From Diaporthe sp. PMI_573 (Eukaryota > Ascomycota > Sordariomycetes > Diaporthales > Diaporthaceae), in NCBI GenBank assembly GCA_021399435.1, contig JAJTUP010000077.1:1-64000 (forward strand): a DNA stretch of 64,000 bases, read 5' to 3'. Positions 24,300 to 34,908 of the stretch are shown in pieces. Position 1 is the first letter of the stretch. Each line of letters opens with the position of its first letter. Both the position numbers and the translations under genes were made by a program. The notes beneath the pieces were generated by a model, which saw only the letters and a list, made by a program, of their open reading frames with translations, was not told the DNA's origin and ran no database searches.

Positions 24300-24323
24300 A
24301 GTTGGCACCAATTGGTGCCAACT
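24300..24323. repeat. Right subterminal 24-bp perfect palindrome
   Basis: Identical to the palindrome at 22211-22234 and, being self-complementary, the same on both strands. It lies 18 bp inside the right terminal repeat, as the left copy lies 18 bp inside the left one. Confidence 0.85.
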
Positions 24324-24341
24324 TTTATTGATTCTATTGCA

Positions 24342-24429
24342 CTAGGTGGGTGCCAGGGCTGGCTAAAGTTGGCGGAGTTAGCAAAAGTGCGCGGGCATGT
24401 GTCCTGCGCGGCTGACTGTCCAACCACGT
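24342..24429 (-). repeat. Right terminal inverted repeat of the pogo element
   Basis: Reverse complement of 22105-22192 with one mismatch; the outer end reads CCACGT and is followed by TA. Confidence 0.95.
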
Positions 24430-24563
24430 TAAGTCAAGTTAAGGGTGTCAACTTGATTACTTGAAATAAATCGCACCCTAACTTACTTAACTTGAATTGA
24501 ATTGACATACTTGATATACTTGATATGAGACCGTAAGAATGAGGCTATCCCAAGTTCCCGATA

Positions 24564-25725
24564 TTACCGGTAAGGTCCGTCACTTCTCTCCCCCACTCCG
24601 AGCTCCCCACCAAAGCCAACGACCTCACCCATCGTTATCGCCTGATGGCTTAGCCAATTTCGCAAGCACTGTATTTCCTCCGTGATTTCCGGGGGTAAGC
24701 TGTGCCGTTGGGAAGTTATCGTCAACTTCGTGACACTAAAAGTCCGCTCAGGATCAACCGCCATAGCTGGAATCGCCAGTATATCGAGGGCAAACTTGCT
24801 CAGCCTTGGATATTCTTCCTGGTGATCCTTCCACCACAATATAGGATTTGAGTTCTCTCGCCGAACTGGTCCTTGCCTCATATACACCCCAAGCTCATCA
24901 TCTTCCTCCATCATGTACCGATCATGACTCTGTATCCACTGGTCAAATTTGCTGGGCTCATCGTGCCGTGTCGGCCTCTTTATCCTGGTCCCTGCTTGAT
25001 CGGATTGCTCCATTGGACCATTTGGTGGATAGTGTAGTTCAAAGTGCTCTCGGACACTTTTCTTGGCGTCTCGTTGCCAGACCAGTTGTTCGCGGCTTGT
25101 CCAGTTCGCCTCAAGCCAACATACGTTCCAACGCGGGTGAAGAATGACCGCAGCTGGGTACAGAGGAGATTAACCGAGAAGGTTGTAGTACTCGTCCAGT
25201 TATTGATGGAGAACTTGCAAGTACTGTCGGTGATCATCATCAAAGCTTTCGATTTCTGAGCAGGCCTCTGTATACTTGTCTCGAATATGCTCAGGCAGAG
25301 TGTATTCGTGTCGGAATTCGTGAGCAGTTCCTTGCGTGCTACTCCCTACCACATCATAAGTCAACTGGAAATAAAGACAAGCGACGAAGGTGCAAGGGAA
25401 ATCCTGGGGAGCCTTACTCGTGGCGGCTGTGGCTTTGAGATTGCGTTGAGCCTCGGCACTACCGTCAGGCTGCGAGAACATGAGCTTCTGCTCCTCGAAA
25501 AAATTAAGCAAATATTCTATTCCGATCATCACTTCCCATAAGGCGCCGTGACGCCTTCCTTGGCCCAACCCTGGCATCGCATGGTAATCTCATAAAGTGG
25601 CTTGAGTAAACTCTGTATCTCCACGAGAAGAAGCCAGTCCTGTGGCGAAAGATGATCTTGAATAGGTACGCGCTGTTTGGGGTTTGATGACTTTGTTTCG
25701 AGATATGTGATGAAGAGGCTAATAT
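24564..25725 (-). pseudogene. hAT transposase, C-terminal half, broken
   Basis: Read on the - strand this is the second half of a hAT transposase. From about 25700 it reads DHLSPQDWLLLVEIQSLL, shifts frame near 25560, then GALWEVMIGIEYLLNFFEEQ (25540) and LTYDVVGSSTQGTAHEFRH. It ends with the dimerisation domain WWKDHQEEYPRLSKFALDIL and AIPAMAVDPERTFS (near 24790). The N-terminal half is absent. It points toward the + strand hAT half at 20909-22079, so the two are not one simple interrupted gene. The AT-rich stretch 24440-24560, with short inverted AGGGTG/CACCCT motifs, is probably its terminal region. Confidence 0.85.
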
Positions 25726-25739
25726 GTTCTCGCTTGTAT

Positions 25740-26442
25740 TAAAAAAATAAATTAATTAATAGCGGGATAGTATAAGGATGCCATATTCTTCAGCGCGAAG
25801 CCTAACTATTGCTCCCAGACCTTACCAAGTTAACGCTATCGAGATCTCCTCCGAGATTTATTCTCTGGAGCATTACCGTCTATCGCTACAGCAAATCTGA
25901 ATCATGACGCGTCGGCTCTCTTCTGTACGCTTCAAATACGATAATATCTTTTCTTTCGTCTATTAGATTAGTATTGTCATACTGTCGCACAACTAGCCTG
26001 CCCCACTACTGCAGCTGCCTGCAAGGCAGCTGCCTCTGCCTAAACAGGCAATACTTTCATTTGTGTATAAAAGAGCTGGACAGGCTCGGTGCATCCTTTC
26101 GAGAAGTTCTTGCTCTTTAGATAATTCTCATCAATTACGGATGCCATCTCTGATCCCTGTGGAGCCAACTGTCGGACACATACCAATACAGCGCCGATGT
26201 CTGCTTGCCATTTCGAGTAAGGGACAAGCCCGCAAAAAACCATCCGTAGCCAATAGAAATGCGCATTTTAAGGGCTTAGTCAGAAAACTCGCCCGGGCGC
26301 CAGTGTATCAGTCGCCGTATTCGGCCTGGTGGCTGACAACTCCGGGAGGACCGGACCGGGTGCGGCTGACTAACAATGTCCCACTTTCTCGGCGGACCTT
26401 TCCTCCAGGTTCCTCGGCAGTTGGTGTTTGAACGGGTTGGCC
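25740..26442. other. Intergenic stretch upstream of the paraoxonase-like gene
   Basis: No recognised gene. It should include upstream control sequence of the next gene. A short inverted GCAGCTGCC/GGCAGCTGC motif lies near 26010-26035. Confidence 0.4.
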
Positions 26443-26450
26443 TATAAATA
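26443..26450 (+). promoter_or_regulatory. TATA box of the paraoxonase-like gene
   Basis: TATAAATA lies 62 bp before the chosen start codon. An in-frame upstream ATG at 26428 lies before this box and is therefore unlikely to be the start. Confidence 0.55.
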
Positions 26451-26511
26451 CGTGGACGAATGGCAAACAGGGCAACGTAGGAAATTGCTCACTATCTTGC
26501 AAGTCACCACC

Positions 26512-27866
26512 ATGTTCAGCAAACCGGCTTTCCTCGTCCTTGTCCTCTCTATCCTTCTCTGTCTCCCGTACACTTCTTCCATCGCCCGGTTCGTCAGAGT
26601 CCTCGGCTTCTTCCGAACGAAAAACAACACCATCACGCAGGACCCCGGTCATCTCATCTTCATCAACGACACAATCCAATGCGAGGATATTCACTTTGAG
26701 AAGGAGAGTGGCAAGCTCTTTTTGGCATGCGAGGATAACTATGAGGGGCGATTCGAATGGTTCCCGCCCCTAGCCAATTTTCAGAACCCGTCCTTAGCCG
26801 CCAGGAGCACCGGATCGATACACGTCGTCGATCCTGAGGTATGCTATCTAACCCCATGTTGGCTCTACTAACGTGGTCGTAGTCGAAACAATCTCAGCGC
26901 CTGAAGTTCACAAATTTCAGCGAACCCTTCATCACCCACGGCATTGATGTCATCCCTGATCCTGACTCGGCAGAGGCCGCCGTCTACATATTCGCTATCA
27001 ATCATCTTCCAGTCTCAATCACATGCCCTGATGCGGCGAGCATTCAAGAGTGCATCAGAAAAGCCGGTTCGCGTGTCGAGATATTCCACCATGTCATCGG
27101 GTCCGAGATAGTCACGCACCTACGATCGGTCCAGCACCCACTCATTTCAACGCCCAACGACATTCTCGCCCAAGACTCCCACTCTTTCTACGTGACAAAC
27201 GATTACCACTACAAGGAAGGCGCTCTACGGTTCTTCGAAATCCTGTACTGGGGCGCCAAATGGTCGACCACCATCTTCGTCGAGCTGGACTCTCTCATTT
27301 CCCCAAATGCCACAGCAGGTGTCAACGCGAGGGTCGCGGCGAGCGGTCTCTACAACCAAAATGGACTTGGTCGGGGCAGATCTGGCGAAATCCTCATCGG
27401 CTGTGCTGGCAGCGGTGTCTTGGAGATCGGGCAGGCATCATCCGAGGACCCCGCCATCCAAGTTGTCACCTCGATCAAGGTCGACTCGGCAATCGACAAT
27501 CCCAGCTACTTCTCCGACCCTTACGCCAACACGACCTTTGATGCCAGCGGTTACCTCCTCGCAGGGCTAGCCCGGGCTGTTGACCTTCCGAAGACGGCGA
27601 CGGATCCGAATGGCACCGACGGATCCATGGTGTGGTACGTCCCGTCGCAATCGAAACTACGACAAGGGTCTGCTAAGCCTGGTGCAATGAGCCCTAGGTT
27701 ATTATTTGAAGACGATGGGGAGCGGCTGCGATCTGCTACGGCTGCGGTCATGGTTGCCATAGACCCAAAGCTGGAGCAGGGCCAGCGGTGGGCCTGGCTC
27801 TTTGTGACGGGGATGTTTGCGAGGAGCGCGTTAGCTGTCAAAGTCAACTTGGAGAACATTGCATAG
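26512..27866 (+). CDS. Paraoxonase/SMP-30-like hydrolase, two exons
   Basis: Exon 1 is 26512-26838 and exon 2 is 26883-27866. The 44-bp intron has a GTATGC donor, a CTAAC branch motif and a TAG acceptor, and the spliced protein has 436 residues. The first 20 or so residues are hydrophobic (PAFLVLVLSILLCLPYTSS), a signal peptide or signal anchor as in paraoxonases. The rest fits a six-bladed beta-propeller: HGIDVIPDPDS, then PNDILAQDSHSFYVTNDYHY with the Asn-Asp pairs typical of calcium binding in this family, and a late blade with GIL-type strands (SGEILIGCAGSGVLEIGQ). Relatives hydrolyse lactones and aryl esters. The substrate cannot be inferred. The start is supported by the TATA box and the CACCACCATG context. 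Confidence 0.8.
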
Positions 27867-29044
27867 AAGGCTTTATGGGTACCTCCTTAGTTACGTAGCT
27901 AGATTGACAAACCTTACATATGACAAATGGCAGCTCTGGTAAATGAATAAACGGGTCCATAGTAAAATACGTTACTGTCATGATACTCTGTCGTCTTTAC
28001 TAGGTCAACTATAGCCTGTCTGCCTGCATACCTCCCTCCTGCTCGGCGGGCTGTACCCCATATTAAATCACTGCTGGCCGGACCTTCCGTATGCTCATCT
28101 CCTGAATGTTGATTTGCTTTTTCTACAGTGCTCCACTTTTATCTTGATTTACAACACTCATGCCCCTGCGACCATAGCCTTAACTCAACAAGCATCGAAT
28201 AACAAACCCTGCTTCTACGCCTCACCGTTGAATTATTACGCTGTGAAGCCAAATATAATTAAATACGAGCTTGCGGGCGTGCTTTTGGTGTCAATCTTTT
28301 CTCATTTGACCCCAAAAAGTTGAACGGTCACACCCGGATAAGTTTTCAACGGTCACACCCCCCTGTCTTCATTAGCGTATTTTGGGTTTTGATGAGAAAC
28401 CTCAACGGGCACATTATGTGACCGTCGCCAGATAAGTGTGAATAGCGCTCGCAGGGGCAACGGCATAGAGGAGGGTCCAAACTGGCCGAGGAATATCAGA
28501 AGAAACAAGTTATACACAGACGAACCAAAGCACGGGAAAATAATATCAGTTGTCATCAAGATCTTACGTGTTATTTTCTCAGCACACTAAATCTTAGTAG
28601 GCAAGTTTCCGACAGCGCAGCTAATGCCACAAGCCGTTGCCGTTTACTACAATATCAATCCCACTCAAGCCTTACCTTAACCGTGCGGCCCGTCCCATGA
28701 TTTGGGACGTATTATTATCCAAGGTCATTAAGGTCGTCTTCCGGTCATTGGCACCAAACGGTGACAAGGGCTGCAAGTGCTAAGGCCCTAAGGGGGTCTT
28801 GTAATGCAACCGAAAGGACATCACATTATGCATAGTCAATACGCAGTACGGGGAAGATTCTCGTCGTATTTAGATTTAGGTTTAACTAAAAGCCAGGGTC
28901 CTAGGTAAACAAGACCACCTGTTCGACCAATAACCCCATTTTCTAGTTAGAAACAAACGCCCTTGTAGCTTAGCCAGCACGCCCACTTTCGACTTATTTG
29001 CAGCATAAGCTGCTTGACGACCCCTGCGCTTGGTAACATAGAGG
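27867..29044. other. Stretch without a recognised gene
   Basis: No convincing coding region. The motif AACGGTCACACC occurs twice within 45 bases (28323 and 28349), and a related CAACGGGCACA lies near 28403. Nothing else stands out. Confidence 0.4.
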
Positions 29045-29236
29045 TCAACTACGATGCGTCAGTTTCTGGCTTCGTGAGTATCTGGGGCCCAACCACATAC
29101 AACCTGTGTAGCGCACGAATTTGCCAAGTGATTTTGTGTGAGCGACAAGGCTGCCATTAACCGGAGGATATTTCACCATGCCGGCGGCAATGGACACAAA
29201 TCCAAACAAGGTACTGGCAATTGTAGAGATGCGCAT
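29045..29236 (-). CDS. Possible small secreted protein (weak)
   Basis: A 63-residue frame begins MRISTIASTLFGFVSIAAG, which looks like a signal peptide, followed by a 44-residue tail with one Cys and no known motif. The Met chosen is internal to a slightly longer frame. It may be a real small gene, a first exon, or chance. Confidence 0.25.
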   Translation of the reverse strand: MRISTIASTLFGFVSIAAGMVKYPPVNGSLVAHTKSLGKFVRYTGCMWLGPRYSRSQKLTHRS

Positions 29237-29284
29237 GATGGGAAAAAAAGGCTCAGAGGTTTTAAGATTAGAGGCACGAGGCAA

Positions 29285-30085
29285 TGCTGTTGCTTCAGGA
29301 CGGACGAGGGCAATGATACTGTAAAGAATATAAGAAGTCTTGCACTCGTTACTGGGGTCTCTTTTATATTTATGAGTGTTCCGTTGACTTTAGTTAATAA
29401 ACGCATAAATTTGTCAGTGGTTCTGATCAAGTGGTGCGATCGCATCGCCTCTGATTCTGCAAGCTGCAGAGTATCCTCCGCCAACAACGATGATAAATCG
29501 CAGTTGTTAAGTTAATGGATGACAAACCGTCCTAGGTCTGTGCAAGAGCGAAGCACCTAGAAATAGATTTCTAATAAAGAGTTTAAGGCTTGACATCTGT
29601 TTTCATGTTCTGGATTTACGCCTTAAAACAACCCTAATGTTAGTTCTTACCAGGATTATCAGAAAAAGAAGAAAAGAGAAGAAAACGGAATTCGGCTCTG
29701 CTTCAAAGTCCGCCTTTTTTACTTTAACTACGGCAGGGATAAGTTAATGTTCCACCAATGAGCGACTTATATAGACTTAGAACGAACTTAAAATCGACAA
29801 TTGCTTAGTGTTGGATTGTGAACCTGTATTACGAAGCCTCTGAAAGATCGATATCCTGACCTTAGTCAGACGGGGCGTGAGATGACATAAAACCCCTCTC
29901 GAGAAAAGAGAGGGCCGGAGGCATCCGAGATCAAGACAATCAGATTTGGAATCCACCCTCTATTGAACACTATCCCTGTGATCGAATTGACCGTACGGTG
30001 TCCAACAATTAAGAGTATCAGTTGCTTGAAGAAGCTAATTGCGCTACGATACGTACGCTTATGTGATCCAAAGACGAAGACCGCG
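29285..30085. other. Stretch without a recognised gene
   Basis: Moderately AT-rich, with no motif in any frame. Its end abuts a retrotransposon gag fragment. Confidence 0.4.
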
Positions 30086-30362
30086 ATGTCTGCCGAAAAT
30101 AACGCATCCACCCGGAAGGTCTATCTCGAGACCTTCAATGACTGGGGAAATTGGGATAAGGCATTTAAATTTAAGGCAAATTCGGCCCGAATCTGGCAAC
30201 TAGTCAATCCAGATGCGTCTGATCAGCCGATACAATGCCCAGTCAGACCGCTAGTCGGCTCCTATCTCCGAAGAATCCCTCCACAGCGGATCGAGCCCGA
30301 ACGACCCCGGCAGACCCGTGGGTCCGAAGGACAGGGGTCTAGTCAGAACCTAATGCCGACCT
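30086..30362 (+). pseudogene. Copia-type gag fragment
   Basis: A frame beginning MSAENNASTRKVYLETFNDW reads into NWDKAFKFKANSARIWQLVNP and then DASDQPIQCPVRP, resembling the N-terminus of fungal Ty1/copia gag proteins (a W-x-x-W-D ... IW-x-L-NPD pattern). It is cut off after about 92 codons, right before copy B of the duplicated segment. No LTR is seen next to it. Confidence 0.6.
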
Positions 30363-30377
30363 AGACACCGTTAAGAA

Positions 30378-30656
30378 GAGAGGATCGGCAGCTTCCTTCA
30401 TTCGACCGCCGTTCTACCGGAGACTTGAATGGGTATTAGTCAGTATTCCATTTCCGCTACCTCGGCAGTTGAATCAAGCCCCACATGTGAACTCTCCTCC
30501 ACCATTAATTCCGCCTCGGCCGTCCCGCAATATCACTTAGGTACCGGTCCATAGGCATTAGTTCACTCGGATTACAAGAACATGCACGTGTATTCGGCGG
30601 AACGAGGGCGGAGTTTCTGACGGACAAGTCCACTTGATGATTAATGCCCGGTTGAA
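30378..30656. repeat. Duplicated promoter-like segment, copy B
   Basis: Partner of 10856-11126 in the same orientation. Similarity stops at GGTTGAA, 12 bp before the TATA box of the NmrA-like gene, so here it forms the upstream part of that promoter. Shorter similarity (GTGGGTCCGAAG) reaches further up on the far side. Confidence 0.75.
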
Positions 30657-30668
30657 TGCCATGACGCC

Positions 30669-30676
30669 TATAAATA
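30669..30676 (+). promoter_or_regulatory. TATA box of the NmrA-like gene
   Basis: TATAAATA about 190 bp upstream of the start codon and directly after the duplicated segment. Confidence 0.5.
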
Positions 30677-30862
30677 GCATGTCTACGCTCCACGTTCTGT
30701 TTCTTTTTCACTTCGTCCAGCCTAGATCTTACAAGGAAGCTTTAGGTAATTCATTTGTTCACGCCACACCAGGAGTCTTCTTCAATTCGTTCCATTCGGA
30801 ACGATCAAGAAACACTGCAGCAGTTTACACCAGCTCCTCTCGAGAAAAGAAAAAAAGCCAGA

Positions 30863-32147
30863 ATGGTTAAAATTGTAATTGCTGGCGGATCTGGCAGTAG
30901 GTCACCAGTCTGATCACTTGGTGATCCCTCTCATTTATCTTTACTGAACCCTTCTAGATGTTGGCCAGGAGATCCTTGACGCTCTTGTTGCCAGGAAAAA
31001 GCACGAAATTGTGCTTCTATCAAGAAAGGTACAAAGTAAAACACCGCCGCTTTATCCCCGAATGCCCATGTCGCTGACCTTAACAGGACGCTCCTACAGC
31101 AGAGCATGCTCCTGGAGTGAAGTGGGTCAAGACGACCTACAACGATGTTGCCCACCTGGCGAAGCTTCTGGATGGTGCAGAGACTGTGCTCTCTTTCATT
31201 GTCGATCCAAGCGACCCGAACTCTACGGCGCAGAAGAATCTGATCGATGCCGCAGTTCGAGCGGGTGTGAAGCGTTTCGCTCCGAGCGAATGGACTACGT
31301 AAGTGAGCTAGAATACCTGGCTATCACGTTTCTCACACCTCGTCTATTCTTGCAGGGCTAGCTTTGAACATATGCCCTGGTACTCCTGGAAGGCGGAAGT
31401 CCGCAAGTACCTTAAAGACTTGAACAGGGACAAGAAGGTGAATGGAACGACTCTGATGCGAAACCTCGGCAGATTGGCTAAAGCATAGTTTTCAGGTTCT
31501 CGAGTACACGCTCTTTCATCCAGGACTGTTCACGAATTACATGACCTATCCCTTCAATTCATCTAAGCATATCCAGCTTTTTGAAACCCCGATCAACTTT
31601 TATGAGCGACGAGCCGTTATCTGTGATGGAGGCGAAGACAGCATCATCACTCTCACAACAGTGCAGGATACCGCCAAAGTTGTTGTCTTGGCCGTTGAGT
31701 ATGAGGAAGAATGGCCCGTATTCAGTGGCATCAAAGGCGCAGAAATCACTTTAGGTCAATTGATTGCTCTCGGCGAGAAGATTCGTGGTAAGTTGACCTT
31801 CCCATGCTTCTATCAACTCGCTTGAATACGAAGACACTGACTGCTCAAACTAAGGCGGAACCTTTGCTGTAGAGAAACTCAAAGCTGAAGATCTCAAAGC
31901 TGGGATAGTCAAGTCCTCGTGGCTACCAAATTCTTCTCATCACTCTATTCCGCCAGAGGCACGCGATGCTCTCGCCGGGACTATGTTTTCTGGCTTTGTA
32001 TTAGCCTTCTCGGCTGGCATTATCAATGTCTCTGATGAGTGGAACCGGCTCTTACCAGATTACAAATTTACCCAAACCGAAGAATTCTTAAGCGAGGCCT
32101 GGGTAGCGATAGACGCTGGGGCAAAAAGTGTTCATACTGAGGATTAG
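30863..32147 (+). CDS. NmrA-like / isoflavone-reductase-like NAD(P)-binding protein, six exons
   Basis: Exons are 30863-30896, 30958-31028, 31087-31298, 31356-31437, 31496-31787 and 31855-32147, with introns of 57 to 67 bp that all obey GT...AG. The spliced frame has 327 residues and no stops. The first intron is placed so that the dinucleotide-binding loop reads AGGSGNVGQ, the Rossmann G-x-x-G-x-x-G pattern of atypical short-chain reductases. Exon 3 carries WVKTTYNDVAHLAKLL and AAVRAGVKRFAPSEW, the usual 'R-F-x-P-S-E-W' motif of the family. Relatives reduce aromatic or secondary-metabolite substrates with NADPH, or act as redox sensors. The substrate is unknown. Confidence 0.88.
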
Positions 32148-32385
32148 GTGATTAAGTTGAATATCCCTAGGCGACACTGTAGCACCCAAGCGTGATTCAA
32201 GACTACCCTACGAGGATAGACTCTCTTTTTTTATATCTGAATAAACTTTTATATTTAGGGAAACAAGTGATCCACGGTAGCGTCGTGATACTTGTTGAAT
32301 TATACGGGCCACCTCTGCTACGAATGTTTCTATCTACTATCCCAGCTCAGCTTCGCCCAAGGCGTGAGTAGAGAACTGAAATTTA

Positions 32386-33430
32386 CTACAGTACCATCAG
32401 TGCAGTTTTATACCGCAGATTGAAGAGACAGATTGTTGCACGCACGTTCAGCCAGACCCTGTATTCTACCCCGGTGTTCCTCCTCTTCGATCCAGAGATA
32501 GCCCAGAACTCCTCCCAGAAGCTGTCTTGCAGCAGAAGCTTACAGGCATAGACATGCCAGCCGTCGCAGGTCATGAACCCTGTGGCTAAGAAGAGGATGT
32601 CCAAATCCATTCCGAAGGGCATAACCGTCGCCAGAGGCCAATTGGCGATACCTGTGATTTCGAACTTGCTCTCGTTAACTAGAAAGTTTATTACTGAGAA
32701 GCCGCTATGCGTATGGACTTGTGGGTAATTTTATCTGAAGAGCGAGGGAAGGTTTTCGATAAGCTTAGATAGCATGAAGTTCGGCAGGATGGACGACGGT
32801 GATCGTTCTACAAGCCAGACGAGCCTTTTACAGATCCCTTCTTGCTACTCTACTTAGGTTTGACGGTCAACTGGCTGTAGGCTGGACTAATATTATGTAA
32901 AGTACCTTGAAGATGTGAGCAACATAGCCTCTAAATGATTCTCAGCTTATATAAGGTTTACTGAGCTAGGTTCTTAATAAAGTCTCTATACTTGACTTCT
33001 TCGTCGGGATCTATTTCAACCTGAAAGCCAGGACTTTAATGTAAGATGAGCCTCGCAGATAAGGCATGGAGTGGATACATAGTGGCGGATCGGCTCCCTC
33101 CACATTCCCGTAACAGGTCGACTCCGGCACAAGGTCGCCGTGGATCTCCTTGGCTAACTTCACCATCTCCTCGTCGAGCGTGGCCCCCGGCTCTCTAAAG
33201 GATATAATGAGATCTAGTTATAACCCAGGGCGCCCATTGCAGACGACGGTGTAGCTCATTGGGCCTAGGCTGTCTACGGGGCTAACCGTCGATGCGCCAG
33301 AAACGGATTATGCAATTTTATCACATTGCATCTGCGATGACGATTTGCGGCGGCTAAAGAAGCGGTTGGTTACCTGTTGGGCCCAATAATGAGTCATTGT
33401 CAAAAGTGTAGTTTTCCTGGATCGTGCCAA
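32386..33430 (-). pseudogene. Fungal APH-type phosphotransferase, decayed
   Basis: Read on the - strand: ENYTFDNDSLLGP near 33400, a probable intron, then SVSGASTVSPVDSLGPMSY, FREPGATLDEEMVKLAKEI and GDLVPESTCYGNVEGADPP (33070-33200). After a 1-base loss it continues VEIDPDEEV. Further down come MLSKLIENLPSLFR and HTHSGFSVINFLVNE near 32690, where the family has the catalytic HxD...N motif but this copy reads Gly-Phe. Then EITGIANWPLATVMPFGMD and LFLATGFMTCDGWHVYACK follow. Stops and frameshifts at several places disable it. Intact relatives are aminoglycoside-phosphotransferase-like kinases common in fungi; their substrates are mostly unknown. Confidence 0.8.
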
Positions 33431-34908
33431 CCAGAGATGTGTTGGAGAAGTGGCATGCATGGTGATGCTACACATGCATGCCACCTCAAGGGACGACGTC
33501 ACAGTGATGCCAGAAATGTCAGAACGGCATTTCAGATCTGTTGCAGGATCAGCAGGTCTACTATCTTGGCCTGCCTCTTCAGATATAGAAGAAGGACACA
33601 ACACATCTACACATCGGTCACAGACATCAAGATCATCATCAATCAATCATTCTTGGGTCTCCATCTTCTGATCATTTACTCCATCATTATACGAGCTCGC
33701 GTGTCTGACACCTATGGACCGGTCTTTCGCCAACTAGCCGGCTACTAACAGGGCTATTCCTCTAGTTAACTATTAATTAATAATAGCCGCTATTAGGCAT
33801 TAGCCTAAGCTTCTTAAACTTAACTTCTGCAGAATGCCGAGAGAACTATTTATTTATTACTAGCTTATAAAAAGAGTTGTTTTATCTAGCTTACTTTCTA
33901 TTATATTATCTAATATTATATACTAATAAATTAGTATAACCTATTAGTTATTTGATAATTATTATAAAGGGAGTTAGTAAGTAACATGGAGGCTAATGCG
34001 TTCTTATTCTGAGGAGCTTGTTGTCATGTAGTAGCTAGCCCATGCCAAGCTTACATTTGCAAACGACACGCTGTGCCTACCTGGATCCTCAAGGCCTTAT
34101 GCCTCCACTTCACTAGGCTGTGTCTGCTGCCATTCTCGATACCACACCGGCATTTGATCGTTTGCATGATATGGTGATAATCTCGCCAGGTAGGGTCTCG
34201 CGGGGCCTGTTCGAGAGCCTCGTCGTGAGGGCCACGACATCTCAGAGCGAAAGCTGCTTTCCTGCTGTCTTGTCCAAGTTCCCTCCTTCGGTTTCTTCCC
34301 ATATATCGAGTATCTACCAATTTTGTCAGCATGGAACTCAGGAACAAGGGTTTGCAGATGAAGTACACTGGCCAGTACGCATGCATCCCCATGTTGGCCA
34401 GATCTCTTTTCACGTCGACCAAAAACGCTGAGACTTCCTCCCTCTCCCACCCAAATTGCTCTCATCAATGGCGCTATTGCAAATTCCCCAAGACCACTGG
34501 TTGTGTTCGCCTTGTTCCATATTCTAAGCTCTTTGTATCTCTGTTGCCGTGGCTAGCTAATTAAGGCCTTTCAATTTATCTTACTAAATAGAGGTACTGT
34601 TGGATAATCTTCCGTACGTACGGGGAAAGCAGAATAACGAGGTTATCACGAGACGGTCTTTTCTTCGTGATAATGTCTAGAGGCTAAGTTCTGGTGATGG
34701 CCTTCAGGGCACGGAAGTGCCCTTATGGCGACCCCTTTTCCGGCTGACTAAGCAGAAGGCAACAGCCAGCCGTCAGGTACAGGCTAGTTTCTATTCCTTT
34801 GAGCTTTTCATTGCCCCCTAACAAAATATACTCAAAAAGCACTTCTAAAATGAATGCATTTATCATTAAAAGCTGCCGCATTGACCCCTCCTATATAGGA
34901 AGCCACTC
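33431..34908. other. Stretch without a recognised gene
   Basis: 33431-33700 may hold the 5' end of the dead phosphotransferase. 33740-33980 is AT-rich and resembles RIPed DNA. Around 34050-34470 there are overlapping open frames on both strands, none of which I can assign. Confidence 0.4.

Larger units (their letters stand above)
22105..24429 (+). mobile_element. Intact pogo-type (Tc1/mariner superfamily) DNA transposon
   Basis: A 2,325-bp element with 88-bp terminal inverted repeats (22105-22192 and 24342-24429) that differ at one position. It is flanked by TA on each side (22103-22104 and 24430-24431), the target duplication of this superfamily. Weaker inverted similarity continues inward to about 22310 and 24215. 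It carries one complete transposase gene and shows no RIP-type damage, so it is the youngest element in the window and may be able to move. Confidence 0.95.

Noticed and set aside
26428..26511. Earlier in-frame ATG as start of the paraoxonase-like protein
   Set aside because: It lies upstream of the TATA box and would place 28 hydrophilic residues before the signal-anchor segment.
32386..32622. Flavin monooxygenase remnant suggested by an ATGF motif (LDILFLATGF)
   Set aside because: The reading before and after it (NWPLATVMPFGMD, MTCDGWHVYACK) and the matching pieces upstream to 33430 fit the C-terminal part of a fungal APH-type phosphotransferase instead.
34051..34468. Overlapping ~120-codon - strand frames
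   Set aside because: No domain or motif could be recognised in any of the frames, and none shows a credible start or intron.
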